From the NCBI GenBank assembly GCA_002634385.1, contig NSJL01000037.1, positions 1-34,725 of the forward strand: a DNA stretch of 34,725 nucleotides, read 5' to 3'. Position 1 is the stretch's first letter. Each line of letters starts with the position of its first letter. The notes under the pieces are model-generated. The model searched no databases. It was not told where the DNA came from and was given only the letters and a program-made list of their open reading frames with translations. Positions 1-6,886 of the stretch are shown here, in pieces. The translations under genes were made by a program, and so were the position numbers. This stretch comes from Nitrospira sp. (GTDB lineage Bacteria > Nitrospirota > Thermodesulfovibrionia > Thermodesulfovibrionales > Dissulfurispiraceae).

Positions 1-496
1 CGATGGGATACACCCCTTCCAAAGGCCTGCTCTGCCAGGCTTTGACGTCCTGCTCCACGGCATCCGTGACCGTGGAGATCAGGGCGGGGGAAACCTCCAC
101 GCCATAGATCTCCTGCAAATGACTCTGTATGTCACGGGTCGTCAGTCCCCGGGCGTACAGGGAAATGATCGTATCATCAAAGCCGCTAAAGCGCGTCACT
201 CCTTTGGGCACCAGCACCGGCTCAAAGGTCCCTTGCCGGTCACGGGGTATTTTGACGGGCATTTCCCCCTGCTCCCCGATGACCGTCTTCTCATAGGAGC
301 CGTTGCGGCTGTTGCCGCTGTTTCTGCCTCCAGGGTCGTTCTTCTTATAGCCCAGATGGTGCGTCAGTTCCCCCTGCAAACACCGCTCCAGTACCGCTTT
401 GGTCAGCTGCTTGAGCAGTCCCCCTTCGCCCAGGATGTCTTCAGGTTTCTGGTAGTCTTTTACGAGTTCGTCAATCAGTTCAGATCGTATCTTCAT
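1..496 (-). CDS. IS256-family transposase, N-terminal part
   Basis: The minus strand is open from an ATG at 496 to the window edge, about 165 residues. The start MKIRSELIDELVKDY, then GGLLKQLTKAVLERCLQGEL, HHLGY, NSGNSRNG, IPRDRQGTFEP and SLYARGLTTRDIQ are the recognisable N-terminal series of Mutator/IS256 transposases. It carries out cut-and-paste transposition of the element. The catalytic DDE residues mostly lie beyond the edge (the first Asp would fall just outside). A purine-rich GGAGGG lies upstream of the ATG. It is intact as far as visible; no stop codon or frameshift is seen. Confidence 0.93.
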   Translation of the reverse strand, partial: MKIRSELIDELVKDYQKPEDILGEGGLLKQLTKAVLERCLQGELTHHLGYKKNDPGGRNSGNSRNGSYEKTVIGEQGEMPVKIPRDRQGTFEPVLVPKGVTRFSGFDDTIISLYARGLTTRDIQSHLQEIYGVEVSPALISTVTDAVEQDVKAWQSRPLEGVYPI

Positions 497-566
497 TCGC
501 TTTCCCTCCGGGGTGGTCTGCTATTGTACCCCAGAAGGCTACTTACACAAAATATTTTACAGGCTC
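1..566 (-). mobile_element. IS256-family insertion sequence, partial (cut by window edge)
   Basis: The transposase gene at 1-496 is followed outward by about 45 bases of non-coding end. The sequence then reaches a typical IS256-type terminal repeat which, read on the minus strand from 566 to 541, begins GAGCCTGTAAAATATTTTGT. This is the 5' end of the element relative to its transposase. The other end lies left of the window, so neither completeness nor target duplication can be judged. Confidence 0.85.
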
Positions 567-589
567 ACAGAAGGTTGTTTTTTCTTTCT

Positions 590-759
590 GTTTTTACTCT
601 ACCTTTACCTCTACCTGCTTCTTTCTGTCTCTCTCCCTTTACCTGTCTTTCTATTTTGGTATACCAGATAGAGGTAGAAAGAACCAGAAAAGACTTTTTT
701 TCTTTTTGTTTTCACTTTACCTTTACCTCTACCTTTACCTGTCTTTCTATTTGGTATAC
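590..759. repeat. Duplicated pyrimidine-rich tract with GGTATAC boxes
   Basis: Short TTTACC/TCTACC units are reiterated on the plus strand. A 27-28 base stretch ending in TTTCTATTTGGTATAC occurs at 637-664 and again at 733-759, differing by one T. The first copy is the left half of an imperfect inverted repeat centred on GGTATACC (658-665), whose right arm reads AGATAGAGGTAGAAAG. The tract ends about 20 bases before the start of the small gene at 781. It could be an operator array, a slippage-prone microsatellite, or IS-associated debris. Confidence 0.7.
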
Positions 760-780
760 GATGTAAGAAAGGAGGCGGAT

Positions 781-1002
781 ATGCCGAAGCAAGCGGATGT
801 TTCCCAGGAGATCCTGACCTATCTCTCCCTCCACCCCGAAGGAGAAACCGGAGAGGAAATCACCGACTGGTGGATGCGCGCAGACAAGGGGCACCATGCG
901 ACGGAGGAAGTCCGGCAGGCCCTTGCCCTGCTCCTCGAGAAAGGAGAGATCGAAGAAGTAAGAGGCAAGAAAAGACCGGTACTGTATCGTATCAAGAGAT
1001 GA
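781..1002 (+). CDS. Small winged-helix-like hypothetical protein (73 aa)
   Basis: I do not recognise a named family. The 73 residues have the pattern of a winged helix: a helix (SQEILTYLSLHP), a short helix with EEITDWW, a recognition-like helix (TEEVRQALALLLEKGEIEEV) and a basic beta wing (RGKKRPVLYRIKR). This would suit DNA or RNA binding. The ATG at 781 is chosen because AAAGGAGG sits 7-8 bases upstream; a longer frame from 706 would read through the repeat tract. It is followed 40 bases later by a THUMP protein in the same direction, so the two may be co-transcribed. The repeated GGTATAC tract directly upstream could be its own operator; that is inference. Confidence 0.7.
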   Translation: MPKQADVSQEILTYLSLHPEGETGEEITDWWMRADKGHHATEEVRQALALLLEKGEIEEVRGKKRPVLYRIKR

Positions 1003-1042
1003 TGCCTCTCCGGAGCGCTCTGCAGGGAGGCGGGGGGTAGCC

Positions 1043-1582
1043 ATGCAGGACTGGAATGTGGTGTTGAGTGTCAACGAACGCGGGTTCCAGGAGGCGCTGC
1101 GCAAACTGCGCATCTTCGGCCCGGTAAGCAAGACGCGCTTCTTCAATGTCCTGGTGATGCGGGTGGATAATGTGCCCTACCTGCTGGAAGCCCTGAGGGC
1201 ATGGAATGATGAGGACCCTCATTTCCTCTCTTTTCTTTCCCGTCTGATCCCCGTAACCCGTACCTTCGTCTTTCAAACCCCCGCGGAGTTCGAGAGCAGG
1301 GCCAGGGAGGCGGTGCTGGAGTGGGCCGCCGCCCTGGGCGGACGGAGCTTCCATGTGAGAATGCACCGACGGGGCTTCAGAGGCAGCCTCTCGAGCCCGG
1401 ACGAAGAGCGCTTTCTGGACAGGGCATTGCTGGAGCGCCTCGAACAGGGCGGCAATCCGGGCCGCATCTCCTTCGACTCTCCGGACATCATCATCGCCCT
1501 CGAGACAGTGGAACAACGTGCAGGGCTCTCCCTATGGACCAGGGAGGAACTGCAGCGCTATCCCTTCATCCGGCTCGATTGA
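1043..1582 (+). CDS. THUMP domain-containing protein
   Basis: The protein has 179 residues. It begins MQDWNVVLSVNERGFQEALR, like stand-alone THUMP proteins. It continues with the THUMP-like part around residues 60-170, with FLSRLIPVTRTFVF, FHVRMHRRGFRG and ISFDSPDIIIALETVEQRAG. THUMP domains bind structured RNA, typically tRNA, usually next to a modifying enzyme domain. No methyltransferase, deaminase or thiolase domain is attached here, so it may act as an RNA-binding partner (compare the archaeal/eukaryotic Tan1 type). It lies 40 bases after the winged-helix-like gene on the same strand. The precise substrate is unknown. Confidence 0.82.
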   Translation: MQDWNVVLSVNERGFQEALRKLRIFGPVSKTRFFNVLVMRVDNVPYLLEALRAWNDEDPHFLSFLSRLIPVTRTFVFQTPAEFESRAREAVLEWAAALGGRSFHVRMHRRGFRGSLSSPDEERFLDRALLERLEQGGNPGRISFDSPDIIIALETVEQRAGLSLWTREELQRYPFIRLD

Positions 1583-1609
1583 GCCTTACCTACCTCTCCC
1601 CTGAAAAGG

Positions 1610-1634
1610 GGAATGTAAGGTTTTCCGACATTCC
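1610..1634. promoter_or_regulatory. Inverted repeat, possible activator site for sigma-54 promoter
   Basis: GGAATGT (1610-1616) and ACATTCC (1628-1634) form a 7-bp perfect inverted repeat with an 11-base spacer. It lies about 150 bases upstream of the sigma-54 promoter at 1763-1778, a usual distance for enhancer-binding proteins. Its role is inferred only from position. Confidence 0.4.
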
Positions 1635-1762
1635 GATGGATTTTTTCGGATTTTTTTACAAAAAAAGGTACTACAGGCTCTCTATTCCAATAAAGTGTCG
1701 CTTTCTTTTACAGTACAGGAGGCTTCCTTAAGTTCCTTTCTGTTTTTTATGCTTTTTTTGTA

Positions 1763-1778
1763 TGGCATTCTTTTTGCA
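1763..1778 (+). promoter_or_regulatory. Sigma-54 (RpoN) promoter of the PEP-CTERM gene
   Basis: TGGCATTCTTTTTGCA fits the consensus TGGCAC-N5-TTGCW: GG at 1764-1765, GC at 1776-1777, exactly 10 bases between, and a T-rich spacer. The gene starts 43 bases downstream with a clear AAGGAGG (1805-1811). Expression therefore probably needs RpoN and an enhancer-binding response regulator. Confidence 0.8.
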
Positions 1779-1820
1779 GCTACTTATTTCAACAAAAAAA
1801 CTTGAAAGGAGGGAGTACGT

Positions 1821-2396
1821 ATGAAAAAACTGCTGGCATTCGTAGTGTGTCTCGGACTGATCTTCTCTGCGGGGACAGCCTCCGCCGCCCTCTACTCTTT
1901 CGAAGATGTGATCGACCGATGGGGTGCGCTGAACCTCGATTCCATACGGATCACGGAGAGCAATCCCCTGACGTATACTCACGACGTGACCGATACCGTA
2001 AACTTAATGGCCGGAGACACTATCATCGAAGCCAGGCTCGAACTGGACTTCAAGTACGATGTGACCGATGCCTATGGAGAGATTCTTTCCATTCCGTACG
2101 ACTTCAGGGAATACGTCCGGGTAGGCCTCGACGGGAATTCCCCGGTGGAACTGGGAGAGGTGGATAAAGGCCAATACGATATAGTACTGGATATCGATTG
2201 GCTGAACGACCAGGGCCTCCTGGATGTTGTCGTCTCCGTATACAACCCCCTGGGGACCGGCGCCGTCCGGCTCGACGACTCCAGACTGGTCGGAACGGTC
2301 GAAACCGTCAGAGTACCGGAGCCGTCCCTCAGTCTGGCTTTGGGGATGGGTCTGGCGGGTCTGACCCTCATGGGGCTCAGGGGGGCTCGCAGCTAG
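1821..2396 (+). CDS. PEP-CTERM sorting-domain exoprotein
   Basis: This is a 191-residue secreted protein. Residues 1-23 are a signal peptide (MKKLLAFVVCLGLIFSAGTASA). The middle is acidic and predicted beta-rich, with no family I recognise. The C terminus carries the PEP-CTERM signal: VPEPS at about residue 166, a hydrophobic stretch (LALGMGLAGLTLMGL) and the basic end RGARS. Such proteins are processed by an exosortase (EpsH/XrtA type) in the inner membrane and are associated with exopolysaccharide export; no exosortase is in this window. The ATG at 1821 has an excellent ribosome binding site, and a sigma-54 promoter lies upstream. It is transcribed alone and ends at a strong hairpin. Likely job: an extracellular matrix component. 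Confidence 0.88.
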   Translation: MKKLLAFVVCLGLIFSAGTASAALYSFEDVIDRWGALNLDSIRITESNPLTYTHDVTDTVNLMAGDTIIEARLELDFKYDVTDAYGEILSIPYDFREYVRVGLDGNSPVELGEVDKGQYDIVLDIDWLNDQGLLDVVVSVYNPLGTGAVRLDDSRLVGTVETVRVPEPSLSLALGMGLAGLTLMGLRGARS

Positions 2397-2457
2397 ACCG
2401 CCGGTATATCACGGGAATCCCGGGAAGCACTCCCGGGCAGGGCCGATTTCCTCTCCT

Positions 2458-2492
2458 CCCCGTTGTCGGGGGGTTACCCCTCGGCAACGGGG
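2458..2492. terminator. Strong hairpin between convergent genes
   Basis: CCCCGTTG (2458-2465) pairs perfectly with CAACGGGG (2485-2492), and inner GGGG and CCCC can extend the stem. It lies between the converging PEP-CTERM and DUF2400 genes. There is no clear T tract, so termination is inferred from position. A smaller CCCGGG/CCCGGG hairpin precedes it. Confidence 0.55.
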
Positions 2493-2495
2493 AAG

Positions 2496-3371
2496 TTACC
2501 CCGTTCTATAGGACCTGTCTTCCCGCTCCTTCCGCTTCCTGCCAAAAAGACGACACTCCGCACAGCGGACCCCGGTGCAGACTTTTGAGATTCCCTGATG
2601 GCAGAGGGCGAAATCGTACTTCAGGGGGTCCCCAGGATCGAATTGCTTCAGCGCATCCGTTATCTCGACCGCCGTCTTCCAGTCCTGGGACGATCTCTTC
2701 GTGAACCCCAGGCACTTTGCGATACGGGCAATATGGGTATCCAGGGGAATGACGAGCTTGTTCTTGGAAACTCCCTTCCAGATGCCGAAATCGATATCCC
2801 TGTCCCGCACCATCCAGCGCAGGAAGAGATTCATTCTCTTACAGGCGCTGCCCCGGCCCGGTGAGGGAAAAAACTGGAGAAAACCGTACGGCTTTCTATT
2901 CTCGCCGTACACCGGCGATGTATCGATAGACAGCGCCTCCTCTACCAACCCGGTCAGTCCACCCCCGACAGTGGAGTCGCTTTTCGAATAGTGCTTCATG
3001 AAAACTGCCTCGAGGCTCCCGTGGCGGGAAAGGAGCCGGTGCAGAACATGAAAAAGGGAGAGGATATCCCCGTTCCTGTTGAAGCGGTACTGCACCCCCG
3101 CAAACAGGTCTCTCTGCTTTCCGGCATCGAAGCGCAGCAGAAAATCCCGGGGGCTTTTTTCCTTCCGGCTCATCCGGTCAAAAATGCTTTCCAGCACCGG
3201 CTTGAAGAGCTCCACCTTGCCGTAAGCGAGACAGCAGGAGATGAAACCCGTCACTTCGATATCGGCGGGGTCCGTGTACCGGTGGGGAAACTCGATGGGA
3301 TCGAACAGCATCCGCGCCGCGAAATCGTATTCGGCATACAGCCTGTCGAGAACGGATTTCAGCGTCTTCAT
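2496..3371 (-). CDS. TIGR02757/DUF2400 family protein (HhH-GPD-like)
   Basis: The protein has 291 residues. Family features include LYAEYDFAARMLFDPIEFPH near the start, the segment FISCCLAYGKVELFKP, SPGRGSACKRMNLFLRWMVR, and VIPLDTHIARIAKCLGFTKR. It ends with a four-cysteine cluster (CHQGISKVC, CAEC) that resembles the iron-sulfur loop of endonuclease III-type DNA glycosylases. The LDTHIARIA part also looks like the HhH-GPD catalytic region. The family is of uncharacterised function; a DNA-repair role is inferred. It starts 12 bases after the stop of the RNase R gene on the same strand, so the two form an operon. Confidence 0.85.
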   Translation of the reverse strand: MKTLKSVLDRLYAEYDFAARMLFDPIEFPHRYTDPADIEVTGFISCCLAYGKVELFKPVLESIFDRMSRKEKSPRDFLLRFDAGKQRDLFAGVQYRFNRNGDILSLFHVLHRLLSRHGSLEAVFMKHYSKSDSTVGGGLTGLVEEALSIDTSPVYGENRKPYGFLQFFPSPGRGSACKRMNLFLRWMVRDRDIDFGIWKGVSKNKLVIPLDTHIARIAKCLGFTKRSSQDWKTAVEITDALKQFDPGDPLKYDFALCHQGISKVCTGVRCAECRLFGRKRKEREDRSYRTG

Positions 3372-3383
3372 CGGGGCCCCGGC

Positions 3384-5486
3384 TCAGATACCGAGAATAA
3401 CCTCCTTTTCCTCCATATCCACCCGGTCGATCCTGACCTTTATCTTCTTTCCGATGGTGAACTTCTTCCTCCTGTTGATTCCGTACATGCTCATCTCCTT
3501 TTCGTTATACTGGTAGAAATCGTCGGTCATGTACGATACATGGAGCGTTCCCTCCACGTAGTAGTCCTTGAGACGCACCCGCATCCCGTAGGGCATTATG
3601 GAAACCACCTTCCCCTCGAACTCCTCGCCCACCTTGTCTTTCATGAACCAGACGCGCATGGCATTAAGCACCGCCCTTTCCGCATCATCCGCCTGCCGTT
3701 CCATCCTGGAGGCATTGAAGGCGATATCGGGCAGCACATCGTCCAGCTCCTTCCTCCTTTTATCGCTGAGCTCCTTTCGCGTCAGGACCTCCCGCAGGAT
3801 GCGATGGACGACAAGGTCCGGATACCTCCTGATGGGGGAGGTGAAATGTGTGTACGATTCCGATGCGAGACCGAAGTGTCCCACGTTGTCTGGGGAATAG
3901 CGGGCCTGCTTCAGGCTCCGGAGAATCATGTGGTTGACGATATCCTCCGCTTCCGAACCGCTGATCTGCCGCAGCAATCCGGGGAAGTCCCCCGGTTTCA
4001 CCGGCTTGCCGTTCCTCATCAGGCCCATGGCACTGACAACCCGTGTCAGATTCTCCAGTTTCAGGGGGTCCGGCTCCTCGTGCACCCGGTACAGGCTGGG
4101 CACCTCTCTCTCTTCCAGGAATTCCGCCACCGCCTCATTGGCGGCAATCATGAATTCCTCGATGATCATATGGGCAAAATTCCTCTCCGCTTTGATAATG
4201 GCTTCGGGATTCCCCTGTATATCGAGCAATACCTCCGGTTCCGGCAGGTCGAAATCGAGACTGCCTCTCTTGAGGCGGACCGCCTTCAGGATATCGCAGA
4301 GCTCGCCCATCGTTTCGAAGAGATCGAGAAGATACGCGTATCTCTGCCTCTCTTCCGGGTCCTTGTCCACGAGTACCTTCCGGACGGAGGTATAGGTCAT
4401 CCGCTCGTCGCTCCGGATCAGGCTCAGGTAGAAGTGCGCCTCCTGCCTGCGCCCATGCCGGTCGAAATCCATCTCCACGGTGAAGGCAAGCCTCTCCACC
4501 TTCGGCCTCAGGCTGCAGAGGTCCTCGGAAAGCTCCTTGGGAAGCATGGGAACGACCCTGTCGGGGAAATAGACGCTGGTGGCCCTTCTCCGCGCTTCGA
4601 GATCGAGGGAGGAATCCCACCGCACATAGTAGCCGACGTCGGCGATATGGACCCACAACCGGTACCCGTCTTCGGTTCTCTCGATGGAGACGGCGTCGTC
4701 GAAATCCTTCGCCCTCTCCCCGTCGATGGTGACAGTGAGCAACTCCCGGAGGTCCTTCCTTCGCGCCTTCCGGTGCTCCGCCTCCCGCGCCCGCTCGTAC
4801 AGCTCCTTCGCCTCTCCGGCGATCTCGTGTGAAAAGCGGCGTGGAAGGTTGAATTCATCGATGACCAGCTCCACTTCTTCGGCGGGGACCTCCGGTTTCT
4901 TCAGGACCTTGACGACCCGGGCGGAAGGAGGCCGGGAATCGGTGGGATAGCTGAGTATCTCCACGATCACCATGTCCCCGTTCTTCGCCTTTCCCGTATC
5001 CTTCGGCGCGATATACAGATCGAAGGGGACCCCCTTTCTTTTGGGCTTCACATAGGACACCCCCCTCCCCGCTTCGAAGGTCCCCATAAGGCGTGTCTGC
5101 GCCCTTTCCAGTATCCTGATGATCCGGCCGTCCCTTCGCTGCCTGTTCTCGACCCTCGCCACCACCCTGTCATTGTTCATGGCACCCATGGTCGCCTTTG
5201 CAGGGATAAAGATATCGCGCTCCCCCGGTTTCTCGAGGATCACGAATCCGTAACCGTCCCGGTGCGCCTCGAAATAGCCGGTCTCGAGGCTCATTTCCTC
5301 TGCGGGGCCGTAGAGGCCCTTGCGCGTCCGTACGATCTCTCCCTCGCCCACCATCTCCCTCAAAAAGCGTTTCAGCTTGCGCCGTTCGGGAGGGGAAAGA
5401 TTCAGCAGGAACACGATATCGTTGAACTTGACCGGCCTGGTGACCTTCTCCTTGAAAAACGCGCTTATGGATTCCTTTGTCATCAT
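3384..5486 (-). CDS. rnr: Ribonuclease R
   Basis: This is a 3'-5' hydrolytic exoribonuclease of about 700 residues that degrades structured RNA. Domains in order: an N-terminal winged helix (NDIVFLLNLSPPERRKLKRF), cold-shock OB folds (GYFEAHRDGYGFVIL; RLMGTFEAGRGVSYV), the RNB catalytic domain with its metal-binding aspartates in DGERAKDFDDAVSIE, the YFPDRVVPMLPKELSEDLCS segment, and HFTSPIRRYPDLVVHR. An S1 domain ends the protein (EEFEGKVVSIMPYGMRVRL). I prefer the ATG at 5486 (another follows at 5483), because a GGGAGAGAG lies upstream; a GTG at 5513 would add nine residues. The DUF2400 gene follows after 12 bases. Confidence 0.94.
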   Translation of the reverse strand: MMTKESISAFFKEKVTRPVKFNDIVFLLNLSPPERRKLKRFLREMVGEGEIVRTRKGLYGPAEEMSLETGYFEAHRDGYGFVILEKPGERDIFIPAKATMGAMNNDRVVARVENRQRRDGRIIRILERAQTRLMGTFEAGRGVSYVKPKRKGVPFDLYIAPKDTGKAKNGDMVIVEILSYPTDSRPPSARVVKVLKKPEVPAEEVELVIDEFNLPRRFSHEIAGEAKELYERAREAEHRKARRKDLRELLTVTIDGERAKDFDDAVSIERTEDGYRLWVHIADVGYYVRWDSSLDLEARRRATSVYFPDRVVPMLPKELSEDLCSLRPKVERLAFTVEMDFDRHGRRQEAHFYLSLIRSDERMTYTSVRKVLVDKDPEERQRYAYLLDLFETMGELCDILKAVRLKRGSLDFDLPEPEVLLDIQGNPEAIIKAERNFAHMIIEEFMIAANEAVAEFLEEREVPSLYRVHEEPDPLKLENLTRVVSAMGLMRNGKPVKPGDFPGLLRQISGSEAEDIVNHMILRSLKQARYSPDNVGHFGLASESYTHFTSPIRRYPDLVVHRILREVLTRKELSDKRRKELDDVLPDIAFNASRMERQADDAERAVLNAMRVWFMKDKVGEEFEGKVVSIMPYGMRVRLKDYYVEGTLHVSYMTDDFYQYNEKEMSMYGINRRKKFTIGKKIKVRIDRVDMEEKEVILGI

Positions 5487-5580
5487 AGGTTCGATCTCTC
5501 TCCCGAAAGACACGTCGGATGATTACCTGTTTACCGCTACCGGTAGGCCGTCAGCAATAATAACCAGGGTGATACACCCT

Positions 5581-5658
5581 GGAACTCATTTCACCCCCTC
5601 TCCCTCGAGGGGAGAGGGAAAGGGTGAGGGTGAAAGAGAGGGCTCTGAAACAGCTTCC
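5581..5658 (-). repeat. Dispersed repeat, copy 1
   Basis: This segment recurs in inverted orientation at 17380-17519. Read on the minus strand it gives GGAAGCTGTTTC, CTCTCTTTCACCCTCACCC, TTTCCCTCTCCCCTCGAGGG, then GTGAAATGAGTTCC. The core is a self-complementary CCCTC-TCGA-GGGAG hairpin. It lies in the non-coding region between rodZ and rnr. Its form is that of REP-like or MITE-like intergenic repeats. Confidence 0.75.
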
Positions 5659-5711
5659 AAGGTCGGGCGGACTCAGGGGCCGCCGTTGAGATGATTTCGG
5701 AGCTTCCTGAA

Positions 5712-6764
5712 CTAAGGGGAGCTCTTCCGGGCGGGAGAGACCGGTGAGGCAGCGCCGGTCGGAAAATGTATACGCACCACCTCTCCTTCCCCGCCCAGAT
5801 TCTCATACTGCTTCCCGTCGAATTTCATGTGCACTCCCGCAGCGTTTCCTATCAGCACAGAAGCGTTCTCATTGACTTTGTACGTTATCCTTTCACCGGG
5901 ATTGAGGATGATCTCTTTTTTCTCGGATCCGTCAATGACGATCTGGAGCCAAGCTCTGCCCTTTGCCGCAATATCGAGGCGGTGCGTCGCAGCGGGACGT
6001 ACCGGTTCAGGGGCGGGGACTCCGGGGGTTTCCGTCCCCTGCACTTTCTGTCCCGGGTCAGTCCTCTGGTCCCCTTTCCCCGGGGCGTCTACCCTGCCCT
6101 CCGGCCTTCCGTCGCCTGCAGCCGGAGGAGGAGCAACGGTCCCGGGCAGCGCAGACGGCGCGGCCGGGTTCTCCTGTACCGTCTCCTCCCGGGCGTCTTC
6201 CGGAGGAACGGGCGGAACCGGTACGGCTTCCGTTTTCGGGGGAGGCGGAGGAGGCAACGGCGCTTCCGTTACCCCGGACCCGAAGAAATAAAAGCCGGCA
6301 AAGCCGGCAATGAGGAGGAGCAGGACAGTCCAGACAATTTTTCCCGGGATTGAAGAGACAGAACGGGTCTCCCCTCCCTGTTCGGTTCCAGGGAAGAGAG
6401 AGGGGATAGAGGGGACCTCGGGATATCCCCGCTCCGCGGGAGTCCCGGTCCTCTTTGTCTCAGCCGGATGAAGGGAATTTTTCGGAGAGGTCTCGAGGCC
6501 TTTCCGGGAGGAAGCTTCCTTTCCCTTTACCCCTTTCCGTTCTTCAAGGTATTTCTCATAAGGTTCAAAGGCCTGCTCCGCGGGAATTTCGAGGAATTCA
6601 GCATATTCCCTGATGTATCCCTTCGTGTATACTTCCACGGGGAGCTTTTCGAAATCGTCCTCCTCGATGGCCCGCAGGTAACTTCTCTTGATTCTGGTGA
6701 CATCGGCAATTTCATCGATATTCTTGCCCAGTTCTTCCCTGCGCTTTTTCAGTATGTTATTCAT
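5712..6764 (-). CDS. rodZ: RodZ-like cytoskeletal/cell-shape protein
   Basis: The protein has 350 residues. Residues 1-75 form the RodZ helix-turn-helix domain (LKKRREELGKNIDEIADVT, RSYLRAIEEDDFEKLP, VYTKGYIREYAEFL). Residues about 143-162 are a single membrane span (IVWTVLLLLIAGFAGFYFF). Residues 168-255 are a proline-rich periplasmic linker. Residues 260-340 match the C-terminal DUF4115 domain (AWLQIVIDGSEKKEIILNPG). RodZ links MreB filaments to the inner membrane and helps set cell shape. No Shine-Dalgarno precedes the ATG; a -10-like box lies seven bases upstream, suggesting a leaderless transcript. It is divergent from the KAS gene at 6887. Confidence 0.9.
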   Translation of the reverse strand: MNNILKKRREELGKNIDEIADVTRIKRSYLRAIEEDDFEKLPVEVYTKGYIREYAEFLEIPAEQAFEPYEKYLEERKGVKGKEASSRKGLETSPKNSLHPAETKRTGTPAERGYPEVPSIPSLFPGTEQGGETRSVSSIPGKIVWTVLLLLIAGFAGFYFFGSGVTEAPLPPPPPPKTEAVPVPPVPPEDAREETVQENPAAPSALPGTVAPPPAAGDGRPEGRVDAPGKGDQRTDPGQKVQGTETPGVPAPEPVRPAATHRLDIAAKGRAWLQIVIDGSEKKEIILNPGERITYKVNENASVLIGNAAGVHMKFDGKQYENLGGEGEVVRIHFPTGAASPVSPARKSSP

Positions 6765-6771
6765 ACTATAA

Positions 6772-6780
6772 AATGTAGCA
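6772..6780 (-). promoter_or_regulatory. Extended -10 promoter of rodZ, probably leaderless
   Basis: On the minus strand TGCTACATT (TGn plus a TACATT -10 box) ends seven bases before the rodZ ATG at 6764. Transcription would begin at or next to the start codon. No ribosome binding site is visible. Confidence 0.5.
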
Positions 6781-6869
6781 TACCTTCCCCCGGAAATAAA
6801 AGAGCATACGAGTGAAGCAATCGAAAAGAGATCCTCGTCTACTGGACTGGATGAAAGGTAAACCTGATG

Positions 6870-6878
6870 TGATATTAT
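6870..6878 (+). promoter_or_regulatory. Extended -10 promoter of the KAS-II-like gene, probably leaderless
   Basis: TGATATTAT (TGn plus TATTAT) ends eight bases before the ATG at 6887. The intervening AGTTTACG offers no Shine-Dalgarno, so initiation is expected close to the ATG. No good -35 box is seen, which suits an extended -10 promoter. Confidence 0.5.
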
Positions 6879-6886
6879 AGTTTACG

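Noticed and set aside
590..759. CRISPR-like array
   Set aside because: Only two long copies, units of unequal length, no regular spacers and no cas genes nearby.
119..766. Plus-strand frame over the left end
   Set aside because: It is opposite the IS256 transposase and then runs through the pyrimidine repeat; low-complexity translation, no start signal.
2991..4832. 613-codon plus-strand frame opposite RNase R
   Set aside because: RNase R on the minus strand carries all its domains; the antisense translation is histidine- and proline-rich with no recognisable motif.
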